Shown here: piece by piece, positions 22,201 through 33,700 of the stretch
Position numbering within the stretch: position 1 is the stretch's first letter
How the letters are laid out: the number at the start of each line of letters is the position of its first letter
Position numbers and translations under genes: made by a program
NCBI GenBank assembly: GCA_036245805.1
Contig: BTRK01000001.1
Span: forward strand, 16,995,087-17,059,086
Source of the DNA: Pristionchus mayeri
Lineage: Eukaryota > Nematoda > Chromadorea > Rhabditida > Neodiplogasteridae
DNA length: 64,000 nt
Direction: 5' to 3'
The notes under the pieces: model-generated
Seen by the model: the letters and a program-made list of their open reading frames with translations, nothing else
Database searches by the model: none
Told to the model about the DNA's origin: nothing

Positions 22201-25200
22201 GCCTATTAGAAATATGCGCGAAATCAGAATTTGAGTTTTCATGACGAATGTCAAGATAAGTTTTAGATGTACTGTATATATACCGATTGTTCTTGAGATT
22301 TCAATTATTTATGAGTGTAAACTACCTTTCTAGTACAAGTCAAAATTCCATTTGGGAGAGAATGCGGATCTCCATTCATGAACAGTGTTTTTCGGATTTT
22401 AGGTGTCCAATGTAGAACATCGAAATACACACTTTTGCCTTTTTTGTGCTAGCCACGTGGTCCGAAGGGCGGTTCTTTCGTGCTAAAATAAACGAACAAC
22501 CCTTACCCTATCACTCACTATATAGGAATATTGTGGAGGTCGCTACTTTTTCTAGGGTGAACCGTGCCTGAAGGCCCTAAATATCAGCGTTTTCGACATT
22601 TTCATTGAACAATAATTCAGGTGCAAATGTCACTTTTTTAGATGAGAAAGCCAAGTGGGCTCTTAAATATCGTTGCAATAGACAACCCTGTAAGTAATAA
22701 TAACAGCGCCCATAGGTAGCTGTCAGTCTCGTTAATCCGCGAAACAGGTGATTTGTTCGAGAGAACTCTGATTTTTTCAAGTACCCGTGATTTCTTGACT
22801 TATACGAAGCGTATACTGCATTCCACAGCTTTCTCTTTTTGACGCTAGGTAGTGCACGCCTGGAGCTTCTGAATAAACTTTATGAGCTTCTATCTAAAAA
22901 TTTCTCGGCAAAGTACAGCAATTTAAAAGAAAATCAATATTTTTTCTGAAAAATCCAAGTTACGCAGACCTTGATTTCTCGCAAAGTAGAGTTATTTGCT
23001 CTAGTTGAAATATATTATTCTAAAAGTTGAACATGTCCCTATATATCGACATCAGGCCAACAGATGGTTATTTTAGCAAAAGAAACTGCACGAATTCAAA
23101 GTTGAGAGCCAAAATCGCGCAAAACTTTAGGCTCAACTTAATACTATCTGAGAAAATCAACATATTTCTTCAACGACTTGGCACAGGCCGAAAATCCCAA
23201 TCCCTTCTGACTTCACCAATAGGTACTCCTCGTTGATTTAAGCACACGAGCGTCGGTAGAATTTCGATCCGCTTCCGCGCGCGCGACAGCGCGGATGCGG
23301 ACGAAATCTACAGTAATCCTGGAAAAATTGTATATCAATCCAAATCGTAGCGGCGGTAGGGGGAATGAGTCGGCGAGCAAATTCTAAGGCATTTTTACTC
23401 CGGTGAGTTTTAAGATCAGATTTCATCTAAGGCTGATAATCGTTATTTTCACTTTGACTTGCAACATTTTATTTTTTGCGGAAAAAATTCCTCTTGAGGG
23501 GAATCTTATTATTTGAAAATCCGTTTCTAAATGCATTAATACAGCTTATAAATAAATATCGTATTTTATAAAAAATACAGTGTCGACGAATTTTGACGAA
23601 GTATGCCCCGAACCTGAATTGTGGTGTGCAGATTACTGAAGCCGCTTTGTCCAAATGTTATGTCAAAATGTAGTTATGTATACGAAATAAGCATATTTTA
23701 CCTTCCCATTGGTTTTGGCCAATTTCATTATCAAATGATGTTAATTATGCAATTCAATAAAAATAAGGAAAATTCAGAAAAAGCGGCTACAGTAATCTGC
23801 ACACCACAATTCAGGTTCAGGGCATACTTAGTCAAAATTCGTCGACACTGTATTCTTATAAATTACGATATTTATTTCTAAGCTGTATTAATGTATTCGG
23901 AAACGGATTTTCAAATAATAAGATTCCCGTCAAGAGGAAACTTTTCTGTAAAAAAATTAAATGTTGCAAGTCAAAGTGAAAATAACGATTATCAGCCTTA
24001 GATGAAATCTGATCTTAAAACTCACCGGAGTAAAAATGCCTTAGAATTTGCTCGCCGACTCATTCCCCCTACCGCCGCTACGATTTGGATCAATATACAA
24101 TTTTTCAAGGATTACTGTAGATTTCGTCCGCATCCGCGCTGTCGCGCGCGTGGATGCGGATCGAAATTCTACCGACGCTCGTGTGCTTAAATCAACGAGG
24201 ACTACCTGTTGGTGAAGTCAGAAGGGATTGGGATTTTCGGCCAGTGCCAAGTCTATTTCGATTCTGTCAGATAGTGTGGTGTAGATAATGAGCGCACACA
24301 TAAGAAATGATATGCCTTTCATAGTTAGGAAATGATGACGCTCACCGAATAGTGCACTCTCCTGATCCGTTGATCCTAATAGAGTTCTCTTCATGTGAGC
24401 AGCAAGGGCTAATTGCTGGATAGGAAGAGGAAAGAAGTCGCCTGGAAATAGTAAGATACAAATGAAAAAGATGAGCTATTCACCATCAATGCGCGGGTTG
24501 AACTTGACAACGTTGGGATGGCGACGGGAGGATCCCTTTAAGCGATGAATAATTAACTTTCGAAAACCGTATAATCTTTTGAAATCGAAAATGTGATAGG
24601 TCTTAGGTAGTGTAGTCGCAAGAATGTGTCCTTCTCCCCAACTTACGATCTTCTCGACAGCCTCAATGATCTCATCAGGAGCGAATCTTCGAAGGCAGTC
24701 CAGCGCTTCTTCAGTAGGGGCCACAGGACAATCCAACGAAATCAGAAGCTTCCTTGAAGGAATTTGATCAGTATCAGGATGCTTAGGATTTCAAGGTAGT
24801 TTGTTATCCAACTTCAGAAACTAACGTACTTGCTCTCTTCGACGACCATCTCTGACTGGGCGAATTCAGCCAGTGAACTCCCCGAAATTAGAATTGCTTG
24901 AGAGAAGTAGTCTGCAATGCTGTTGTCCTCTTATATGAAACCATCTTAAATTTGCCTGAGCAACTAAATTTGCTCTACCACTTGTGAAGTTCATTAGAAT
25001 TTAAAGATTTACACGCATCAGAATAATAACAAGTCTAGATACTTACAACTCGAGTACGGGGAGAATTGCAGAGCTGATGCAGAGGCGGATCCAGCTGAGT
25101 GACCACCCACGGTGATGCGAGAGGGATCACCACCGAAAGAGGGAATGATCTGCAAAGAATCGATTATAATCTCATATTGTAATTCAAATGTGTGATCTTA

Positions 25201-26464
25201 AACTCTAATCTTTAGATAAACGGACACAAACCTGCTGCACAAACTCCAAAGCGAGCGTCTGGTCCCACAACCCCATATTTCCTGGAGCCGATGAGTCACC
25301 CAGGGAGAGGAATCCTGAAGGATCGTCCTTTTTGATTTTTTTATTTCCATTCGTTTTTACAGGAAAAAAGAAAACACACCGAAGGGTCCGAGTCGATAAT
25401 TTATCGTCACCACAACGATGCCTTCTGTTGCGAACTTCTCCGCGAGTCGCTCGTATCTGATGATAATTTTCGAAAAATAACCATGTAATTATGTGATGAG
25501 TAATTCATCGTGATATCACAAAATGAACTCAATTTCGATAAAATAAGTGCACAAGTACAATTTATGGAGTCACCCCGAATAAGTGCTCGATCCAACTTCG
25601 TAGAAACCGCCATGAATGTAGAAGAACACCGGCAGATTCGCGTTCTGATATTCCAATTGTAAATACAAAGTTAAAAAATAAGAATAAATTAAATGTAATA
25701 TTATTTTACAAGTATGTCCCGCTCCCGGTGCTTAGGCGTGATGACGTTGAGGAAGAGGCAGTCTTCCGAAAAGATAGTGCCCTGCAATCAATTATATTAC
25801 AGAACTTATGTATACAATGGAAACATTTCATTGGCTTTGACATTTATACATCGAAAGATCTAACGTTAGATAAGCTTCATTAGTGCAACAGATCGTGAGA
25901 GCACAGAAAGAGATCATAATGTGTGGTTTATCGAATTGCCAGCGATAAAGTCCACGAATGAAATAGTGGGCGAGAAAACTCACAGGTTCTCGTGCTGGCG
26001 TGAATGAATCACATGAAGGCCCGAATTCTTTGGCCGAAATTCGTTCGGGAGCCCACGCCTCGACCATTTCCGGCTTCTGGAAGTTTGAAGCACGGATCAA
26101 ATGAGATAAACAAAGCAGATAATTATCCTGACTATCAATATGAAAACTAAAATTGTATTATGGCTACGTTATTGCAAGCATCCGAATTTTCCATCTTCAT
26201 AAACTCTACCTGAAACCTTCTGCTACCACTAGTCGACTTGCCATAACGAATCCCAAGAAATTCTTCAGTTGCGATTCCTTCAATATCGTGATTCTTCTCT
26301 AAGCATAATTTCAAGCATCAAGTAACGACAAATAAGCCACATTTTACACGAAATATCTTACCTTTCTCGGTCAGATGCTCAAATCCCTCAACTTCGCCAA
26401 AAGGAGTTTGAACGATCGATGAATGGATGAACGAAGGGAGCAAGAGCAGGAAGAAAAACAACAT
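19295..26464 (-). CDS. Type-B carboxylesterase, copy B (19 exons, intact)
   Basis: Minus-strand paralogue of copy A with the same 19-exon structure, from ATG 26464 to TAG at 19295-19297. Visible blocks are the signal peptide MLFFFLLLLPSFIHS, FLGIRYGKSTSGSRRFQ, SEDCLFLNVITPK, VFFYIHGGFYEVGS, VTINYRLGPFG, NMGLWDQTLALEFV, the nucleophile elbow GGHSAGS near 25090, MNEEMGWIA with a Glu in the triad position (near 21790), and YHGDELEHF with the triad His near 20050. All junctions checked keep phase. Small departures from A are an extra Arg-Asp-Ile-Leu after ITPKHRER and YYFSQAILISG in place of GLFSQAILMSG. Three mobile elements (20433-21460, 21877-23141, 23143-24275) lie in its introns and probably account for its length. 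Likely a secreted esterase of unknown substrate. Confidence 0.87.
20433..21460. mobile_element. 1.0-kb foldback in an intron of esterase copy B
   Basis: Inverted arms starting ATATGAGGCCGGTTGCCG and ending in its complement. They meet around 20890-20990. The arms include a conspicuous GCAGCCGGGCTGCA segment. No transposase frame. Confidence 0.78.
21877..23141. mobile_element. 1.27-kb mariner-type element, TA duplication
   Basis: Ends are inverted repeats of about 31 bases (TTAGGTTGAGCCTAAAGTTT at left; complement of TTAAGTTGAGCCTAAAGTTT at right) flanked by TA on each side. The length and TA duplication are those of a mariner, but no transposase motif (catalytic Asp blocks) was found in any frame, so it is an internally decayed or non-autonomous copy. 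It lies in an intron of copy B. Confidence 0.75.
23143..24275. mobile_element. 1.1-kb foldback directly abutting the mariner-type element
   Basis: Inverted arms from ACTATCTG (23143) to CAGATAGT (24275), with the inner arms meeting around 23640-23785. The arms include a G/C-rich GCGGATGCGGAC tract and a GACTTGGCAC segment. The 130-base centre is unpaired. No coding content. The element begins at the TA duplication of the neighbouring element, so one inserted beside or into the other. Confidence 0.75.
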
Positions 26465-27177
26465 CTTGGAAGGGAATGAAAGTAGAACGAAAGTGAATGC
26501 AGGCATACGAATGACAAGAAACTGGTGAAATTGAAATCATCTCGACGGGTTCAAATGGTCATCCTTCTCCTTATCTCTCAGTGAGAATGGAAGTGATAAA
26601 ATGCTGACCTTCGTTTGTTTGCAGAGTAAGCGTGAGACACTCTCGATTATACACTATCGCTCCAATGATCTCTCTTAGCCAGAGAGTATGGCAAACGAAG
26701 AGATTGTTTTCGTGGTAGTGGTTATGTGGACAAACCAAAGCTGACTCGCCCCATTTATTACTCGTGAGTTAGAAAGAGAGAGAGAAAAAGGCAGAGAGAA
26801 AGTGAAGCGAATAGAGTATTCAGCCGGATTGTGAACGTTGACCCAATGAGAACACAAACAACACTCATCGTGGGAAGCAGTGCTATAAATAAAAAGGGAA
26901 TTTGTTCGCTCTATATTCTAAAAGGTTATTTAGAATGCCAAATAAGTGGCATATCAAATACTTTTTTTGCACCTCAGATCGATGTAAGGACGAATGATGG
27001 GGAGATTTGAACAATTTGCTGGTGTACATTAGTTCCAAAGGAATCTCTTTTAAAAAATGGGTTTTCTAGCATTTGTTTGATCAAATGTTTGCAAGTGTTG
27101 ATCACATCTGAAAGCAACTGAGCTGATTTGATAGATATATCGTCATTAATGCCCTTTATTTCATTGTTAGTAGAACC
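26465..27177. promoter_or_regulatory. 5' flank of esterase copy B
   Basis: Non-coding. The first 60 bases share the CAGTTTCTTGTCATT block and the CCTTCCAAG acceptor-like end with copy A. A GA-rich tract lies near 26770-26800. Any promoter for copy B would be here. No exon of copy C is recognisable in it. Confidence 0.45.
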
Positions 27178-27290
27178 CTAGCAGTAGTCGGCCTCACCGC
27201 ACTACACCACCTAGCGTAGTCGTTCACGACTGTAAAATCGCTTGACGTGGCTGCACCTTTACCTTTTTTACCTTTTTTTAAACCTTTATT
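27178..27290 (+). repeat. Truncated copy of the tRNA-derived SINE (3' part)
   Basis: The segment 27181-27259 (CAGTAGTCGGCCTCACCGCA through CTGTAAAATCGCTTG) is the same sequence as the complement of 40245-40317, followed by a T-rich tail. Only the 3' part of the SINE is present, as expected of a 5'-truncated retroposed copy. Confidence 0.7.
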
Positions 27291-27352
27291 TCATTGTTTT
27301 AATTATGTCTAGTAGTCGAGCTCGGAATAATTTATTAGTGACAGTCGCATCA

Positions 27353-27598
27353 CTATGTTTTAAATTCAAACTCATAGAGTCTCTTGGCGCATTGCCAATA
27401 GACGCTCAGTGAGGAGTCTCTTTGGTCAATATAGGATAGTCCAAACTGCTCGCTCTCCGCTCCCTTGTAATCAACTGCCATAATAGGAACTACGACGTCT
27501 ACACCCGTGGCCTCAAAGATAATGACGTCTGCACCCGTGGCTTCAAAGCCAATCCCGAATCCGGCTGAAGATTCACTCCTCGTTGAAGAATTTTTCAA
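27353..27598 (-). CDS. Hypothetical 81-residue reading frame
   Basis: Starts MKNSSTRSESSAGFG and contains a duplicated FEATGADV/FEATGVDV unit, then FGLSYIDQRDSSLSVYWQC. No family recognised. The imperfect 30-base internal duplication and the coding-like composition make it worth keeping, but it could be chance. Confidence 0.25.
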   Translation of the reverse strand: MKNSSTRSESSAGFGIGFEATGADVIIFEATGVDVVVPIMAVDYKGAESEQFGLSYIDQRDSSLSVYWQCAKRLYEFEFKT

Positions 27599-27701
27599 CG
27601 AAGAAATTGGTTAGTATTTTTTTGGAATAATAGACCTCATTAGTTGCAATTATCGTACTCTCTGCTCGAAAGCTCAACCAACGACTCTGTCACATTTTCA
27701 G

Positions 27702-27850
27702 AAACAAACTCACAGTTTGTAATCGTCGAGAATGAACACAGTGATCCGAAAGAAGATCAACTGACAAGAAAAGCCAGTAAAGACAGAGAGGAGCGTAGAG
27801 CTTACCAGCAGGTTTGGCGTTATCGTGCTCATGTACAGTCGCGCCAGAAA
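27702..27850 (+). CDS. Orphan exon-like segment
   Basis: Bounded by a good acceptor (CACATTTTCAG) and donor (CAGAAA then GTGAGT). The open frame reads FVIVENEHSDPKEDQLTRKA and continues into an Arg-rich end. No partner exon or family was identified. The neighbouring foldback may have separated it from the rest of its gene. Confidence 0.3.
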
Positions 27851-27946
27851 GTGAGTAGATGATTTTATTTTTGATATAACTTTTGTTGTAGCTGATTTCG
27901 CAATTTGGATGTTGTGGTACTATATACCAAATCCATCGAGGAATAC

Positions 27947-29044
27947 GATGCGTGCATTGCGTCATCAAATGCATCATCGCTGATTGCGTAGTGATGACGC
28001 AATCAAAGTGTACTTTTTCAAAACGGCATTATTCTTACATAGATTTTTTTTCTTACTCGCCAAACTTTCTGAGGTTGGAGATATGGCAGAGGACTACCCA
28101 GAACAAAATTTTGAAGTTGCTGCGCGACCGCACATTTGCTGCAGCCTTGCTGCAAAAACAGGGTCGCAAATTCAGAACTCGGCTTCTAGATGAGCTAGAC
28201 ACTCGTCCAAAGCATCAAAATTATCACCATCTTGAGTGCACATGATCCTGAGATTGAGAAAGCTATATCTCGAAATTTGCCCTCAGGGCATGAAAAAACA
28301 CTTTTGTGCATGACCATTATTTGGACATTCATAACTTTACGGAAAATTTATTTGAAAATCTGATTTTTGCTTAGGCATGTTTATGATGTATAAAAGATGT
28401 GATTCCCAACTTTTTAGAGCGATTGGATTCCTTTCCTGCCCGCGGCGTTCGTTTTTCTGAGGTATACTAGGGCCGGGAAACACCTTGTATATGCCTGTAC
28501 TCTCTCGCTCATAGGGGTAAACAGGGTGTTTCTCGACACCAGTATACCTCAGATAAACGAACGCCACGGGCAGGAAAGGAATCCAATGGCTCGAAAAAGT
28601 TGGGAATCATATCTTTAATACATCATGAACATGCATAAGCAAAAATCAGATTTTTAGATAAATTTTCCGTAAAGTTATGAATGTCCATAAAATGGTCATG
28701 CAAAAAAGTGTTTTTTCATGCCCTGAGGGAAAATTTCGAGATATAGCTTTCTCTTTCTCAGGATCATGTGCACTAATGATGGCGATCATTTTGATGCTTT
28801 GGACGAGTGCCTAGCTCATCTAGAAGCCGAGTTCTGAATTGGCGACCCTGTTTTTGCAGCAAGGCTGTCGCGCAGCAACTTCAAAAATTTTTTCTGGGTA
28901 GTCCTCAGCCATACCTCCAACCTCAGCAAGTTTGGCGAGTAGGAAAAAATCTATGTAAGAATAATGCCGTTTTGAAAAAGTACACTTTGATTACGTCATC
29001 ACTACGCAAAGCGATGATGCAATTGATGAGGCAATGCACGCATC
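27947..29044. mobile_element. 1.1-kb foldback upstream of esterase copy C
   Basis: Inverted arms: GATGCGTGCATTGCGTCATC at left, complement at right, closing around a smaller palindrome (GGTATACTAGG...CCAGTATACC, about 28455-28555). No transposase. It occupies the place where exons 1-4 of copy C would be expected. Confidence 0.78.
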
Positions 29045-29537
29045 CACATTTCGTAATCGTTTCGCAACCTTTATCTCTCCTCATTTCGCAACTGTTTCGC
29101 AATCCGGACACACGGAATCACACAGCGCTTTATATATAGGTATAGATATTTAATAAATTGATTCAGAGCGCAATTATGCCAGTGTTCTTCTACATCCACG
29201 GCGGCTTCTTCGAGGTCGGATCGAGCACTAATTCAGGGTGACTTCGAGATTTATTCGATCAATTACTAATTCGAAAGGGAACAAACACAATTCGACAATT
29301 TTACGTTCGTGTAGAGGCTATTTTGCGAAGATTATTAAGAGTATCATGGAGCCAAAATGGCCCGATTGAAATCTAATAATTCCGAAATTATTTGCAGGTA
29401 CGAACAACTCGCGGAAAAGTTCGCTGCAGAAGGAATCGTTGTGGTCACGATCAACTATCGACTCGGACCTTTCGGTGAGATTATCGCTATTACATAAGTG
29501 TGATTGCTCGATGCAAGATCCACGTTACGAACAAAAG

Positions 29538-30215
29538 TGTAGCGGAATTCTTCCACTACTACAATATACATAAATAATCAAACACCTTAATAATTTATTT
29601 CATAAAATAAATCCAATTCTCGATTGGCTCTAGCCAAAGTCATACGGTATCACACCGGTCAACTCCCGCGTCTCTGCTTTCGTACGGAACCTTGTACTGT
29701 GTTCATGCACATCAATATACCGTATGTTTTGCCCTTTCGCGATGAATTTTTCCCTTTCCTACTTCAGTTCTACCTTTGCCGTCGTACTGAGCGCACGCTC
29801 TGTATTTTCGCTCTTATTATTGAACTCAGCTATCACCTCACGGTGCCCTCGCTCACCGTCGAGGCCTTCTTGTTGGACTAGCTGTCCTGCGAATTGTCGT
29901 GAGCTAGTTCATCATTCTTTCCTTAGCTGACCTGCGAATTGTCGCGAGCTAACTCACTTTCCCTTCCCTCACTGTCGACCAGCCTTCTTCTCGCTGTCGA
30001 CCCCTTTGCTCTCACTTGAGCTTATTCTTGTGACGAGCACCCTCTAGCCTTCGGAGCCGAGTCTCCAAGGTCCACCACACTTTCCCCTCACAGCCTTCTT
30101 CTATTTTTCACCATTCCCTGTGTAGCGTAATTTAGTAATAAATCTTTATTTATTTCGTCATCCCTCGTAATTGCACTACACACAGAGCCAGAGAACCGCC
30201 CGATTCTCTCGCATA
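29538..30215 (+). repeat. BEL/Pao 5' LTR
   Basis: 678 bases, begins TGTAGCGGAATTC and ends CTCTCGCATA. AATAAA-type signals near its end (ATTTAGTAATAAATC) could serve polyadenylation in the 3' copy. Confidence 0.9.
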
Positions 30216-30233
30216 TGGTGCAATTCGACCTAT
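30216..30233 (+). promoter_or_regulatory. Primer-binding site of the BEL/Pao element
   Basis: TGGTGCAATTCGACC directly follows the LTR. The leading TGG is the complement of a tRNA CCA end. The priming tRNA was not identified. Confidence 0.6.
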
Positions 30234-30347
30234 TTAAGAACACCGATACGTCCGCGTGGCAGCATTCACTCTACTATTGAGCCCAATCCCCAACCCGAAG
30301 TTATCCTCCCCAATACGGTCACTATCCGTAGGAAAACCAAGACCGTA

Positions 30348-30704
30348 ATGGAGTCAACTTTCAAAACTGATTATGAGTCACTCCACAGCCTTCTTAGTGA
30401 ACTCAAACCACTATTCGATCAGATTGATTTGGTAACCACCGACCTTTACAAAGTCAAGACATCTGACGAAATTCACCAACTGGCCTCCACTACCCGCCCC
30501 ACTGTGGCGGACGCCGACCGAATTCTCTCTTCTTTCAGAGACGTCATGCAGGAAATCGAGGAGAAAGTCGCTGAGATGGTCAACCAAGAAGACGGCGACA
30601 AGGACCAAGCAGCCAACGAGCAAAGCCGTCTGCAGAGTGTGAACAAGAGCAAGGATGGATCCAGCCAACTTCCCATGGATGTGAGTAAACTTACGAACCT
30701 CTGA
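30348..30704 (+). CDS. BEL/Pao Gag, N-terminal frame
   Basis: Likely starts at the ATG encoding MESTFKTDYESLHSLL and runs 118 residues to a TGA at 30702-30704. The content is helical and acidic (LLSELKPLFDQIDLV, then FRDVMQEIEEKVAEMV), like the coiled N-terminal part of Gag. The rest of Gag continues in the +1 frame, which is open from 30685, so the two frames overlap by 20 bases that include CTC TGA G at the stop. This is either a programmed +1 shift or a simple inactivating indel. Confidence 0.7.
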   Translation: MESTFKTDYESLHSLLSELKPLFDQIDLVTTDLYKVKTSDEIHQLASTTRPTVADADRILSSFRDVMQEIEEKVAEMVNQEDGDKDQAANEQSRLQSVNKSKDGSSQLPMDVSKLTNL

Positions 30705-33700
30705 GAAAAAGGTTGCAAAATTCGATAAAGCCGTCGAGTTTAATTCACGTCACGTTACCTGGCTCACTCCGCCTTCCTCGGTAACAATCCCGCACGTTAG
30801 CACTAGTGACCTTATTCAACCATCCAATCACTCTCCCCCTGCGCTTAGTGCCCAGTCACCCCAGCCTACTGCCGCACCTTCTCCCCAGCTCACGCAACCT
30901 CACATCCCCAATCCCTCCATCCTCCCACGTAGTGATGGAGTCGCCGACGCATCGAGGAGTATCAACCAGACTACGCCTGCAAGTTCGTCATCGCCTCAAC
31001 TCACTCAGCCCTCTGCTCCGACCGATTCAGTCGTTCACAAGCCTACTCTCTCGCTTCCGCCTATCAGATTAGAAACGTTCGATGGTAGCGACATCACTCG
31101 TTGGCCTGCCTTCAAGTTCCAAATCGAATCTCTAATTCTAGATAGATCAGACATCTCTGAAGCCGAGAAAGTCTTCCACATCCGCTCTTGTCTCAAAGGC
31201 ACAGCGCATTCACTGATCGCTTCCCTCCCTGTACAAGGTGGTTTTCTTACTACGACTATGAGTAGATTAGAGTCTGAGTATGGTCGCCATGTCCTCACAC
31301 AAGCCCGCTTAATCCAATCACTGAGGAGCATCCGTTCTAAGACACCACGACCTGAGGACCAGCTCACCGCTGTGCGTGCGATGATCAACATAGCCTACTC
31401 GATCAACAAAGAGTGGGGAATCGATGGACTAGCCATGCAACAGACGGTTGCCGAGTGCATCAACTCCAAGTTCATCACCCTCATTTCCCGCAAGAAGCCG
31501 GATTCTCTTCTTTCTGCCCTGCTTCTAATCGAGAGCCAGCTCAACGAGGAACTCGAAGAGGCACTCACTATTAGTGCGTTCTCCTCACAGCGTCCCAATT
31601 CCAACGGTGGTTCGCAGCCGCACAGGACCAGCAATCAGCCGCCGAACACTCACGCCTCAAGCACTCCCAAGCCTTCCAAGAAGGGCCCATTGTGTGTGTT
31701 CTGTGGACAGCACACCTACAGTGCTCAGTGCACACAAGTCAGTTCTGCCAAGGACAGAAAAGACATCCTCCGCACTAAGTCCCTATGCTTTTCGTGCTTC
31801 TCTGCTAGCCATCCCTCACATGAGTGTCGGAAATCCTGTTCTACCTGCAATGGTAAACATCACACTTCCCTTTGCCATAAGCCCTCTACCAACCCCAACA
31901 AGGCCACCACCGTCGCATCTGTCACCACGAAACAACCCATTCAAGTGAACACTAGATTGTTCACTGCACCCGTTGGCCTCATAAACCAGACTGCGTGCCA
32001 AGTGCTCATGGCTCATGCGCTATTAGACACAGGCGCACAAGTCTCGCTTATTTCTCGCAGCCTCGCAAGCCGTCTTTCACTTACGCCTGTGGATCAGCTG
32101 CATGCCTCCATCACTGGAGTCAGACATAATGAGCCGTCTGTAGTTGCTTCCACCCACGATGTGGTTCAATTCCAGCTTGTTACTAATCGAGACAATGTGA
32201 CAATTAGGGCTGTAGTCCACGATGGCGAGAGTATAACTAACTCAATCCATCACCAACTCCTTTCACCAGTTGACCTCGAGGTAATCAAGACTACTATTCA
32301 GTCTGTACCACACCACCTCACTGACTCAACAGTCAGTCCCGACCTCTTACTTGGTGTCGGTGACGCACTCAAACTCACCCACAACTCCAAGGTTACTGTA
32401 CTCCCTAGTGGATACCGCTTGATCCAATCTTCAATTGGACCAATAGTAGCTGGATCATCAGACAGCTCTGAACAGACATCTTCCTCTTCCACTCCTTCCG
32501 AGCCACCCACCTTCCCACCCCACTCCGACAACAGCTCACGTCCTTCTCCTACCACCCCTTCACTGAAAGTGGCGTCGATTGTCACATCAGCCGACCTCTC
32601 AGCCGACCAGATGGCAGAACGTTTCCTCTCTGTAGATCCAATCTCGCGCATTTACGAGACTACTGAGAAGGAAGAGCGCAAGCTCGCAGATGAAATGGTG
32701 TCAAAGCACTTCGACGATACTATCCAGTCACGCGACGATGGCTACCACGTACAGTATGCCATCAAGCCTGATGCGAAGTCAGCCCTCCCAGACAACTATA
32801 ATCTCGCAGTGTCTCGTCTGGCCTCGACCACTAGAAAGCTGTCCACTGACAAAAGTCTTCTCTCGTTCTACGATTCAGTCATCAAGGACCAAATCGCACT
32901 AGGACAAGTAGAGATAGTAGACACTAGTGGAATCATTCACTACCTGGCTCACCAGCCTGTACTGAGACCAGACAAGCCTACTACCCCACTGCGCATAGTT
33001 TATGACGCCTCTGCTCATCTCAAAAACAAGCCATCACTGAACGACATGATCTACCCCGGTCCGAGTGACCTCGAGCGCATTCCATCACTTCTTCTTCGCG
33101 CAAGACTGCGATCAGTTCTCATTGTGGCTGACGTTGAGAAAGCCTTCCTCCAAGTGAAGCTGTGTCCATCCCAGCGAAACATGCTTCGCTTCCTCTGGCT
33201 AAAAGACATCAATAAGCCAGTCACCACCCAGAACCTTCTCACATTGAGATTCTGCGTTACCCCCTTTGGTGTCAATCAGAGCCCTTGCCTTCTCAACAAG
33301 GTGATCAATCACCACATTCTGCAGAAAGGCGAAGAGTGTGACCCGCACCTGGTCAGACAACTGATCACTAACCTCTATGTTGATAACATCATCATCAACG
33401 TTGACACACCATCAGCCCTCTTGCACACACAGTCGAAGCACATCTTCGAGTCCATGTCCATGAACCTTCGTGACTACGCGTCCAACTCCTCCTCGTTCAT
33501 GACACATGTACCAGAACCCGACCGATCAACAGACTCCAATCAGAAACTGCTTGGTCTCACGTGGAATACCACCGAGGACACACTAGCCATCAAGATTCCA
33601 ATCTCTCCCAAAAGAGAAAAGGAATCAAAGAGATCGATGCTGAGCACTGTCTCTAGCGCGTACGACCCACTAGGTCTCCTAAATCCCCTTCTACTCCCTC

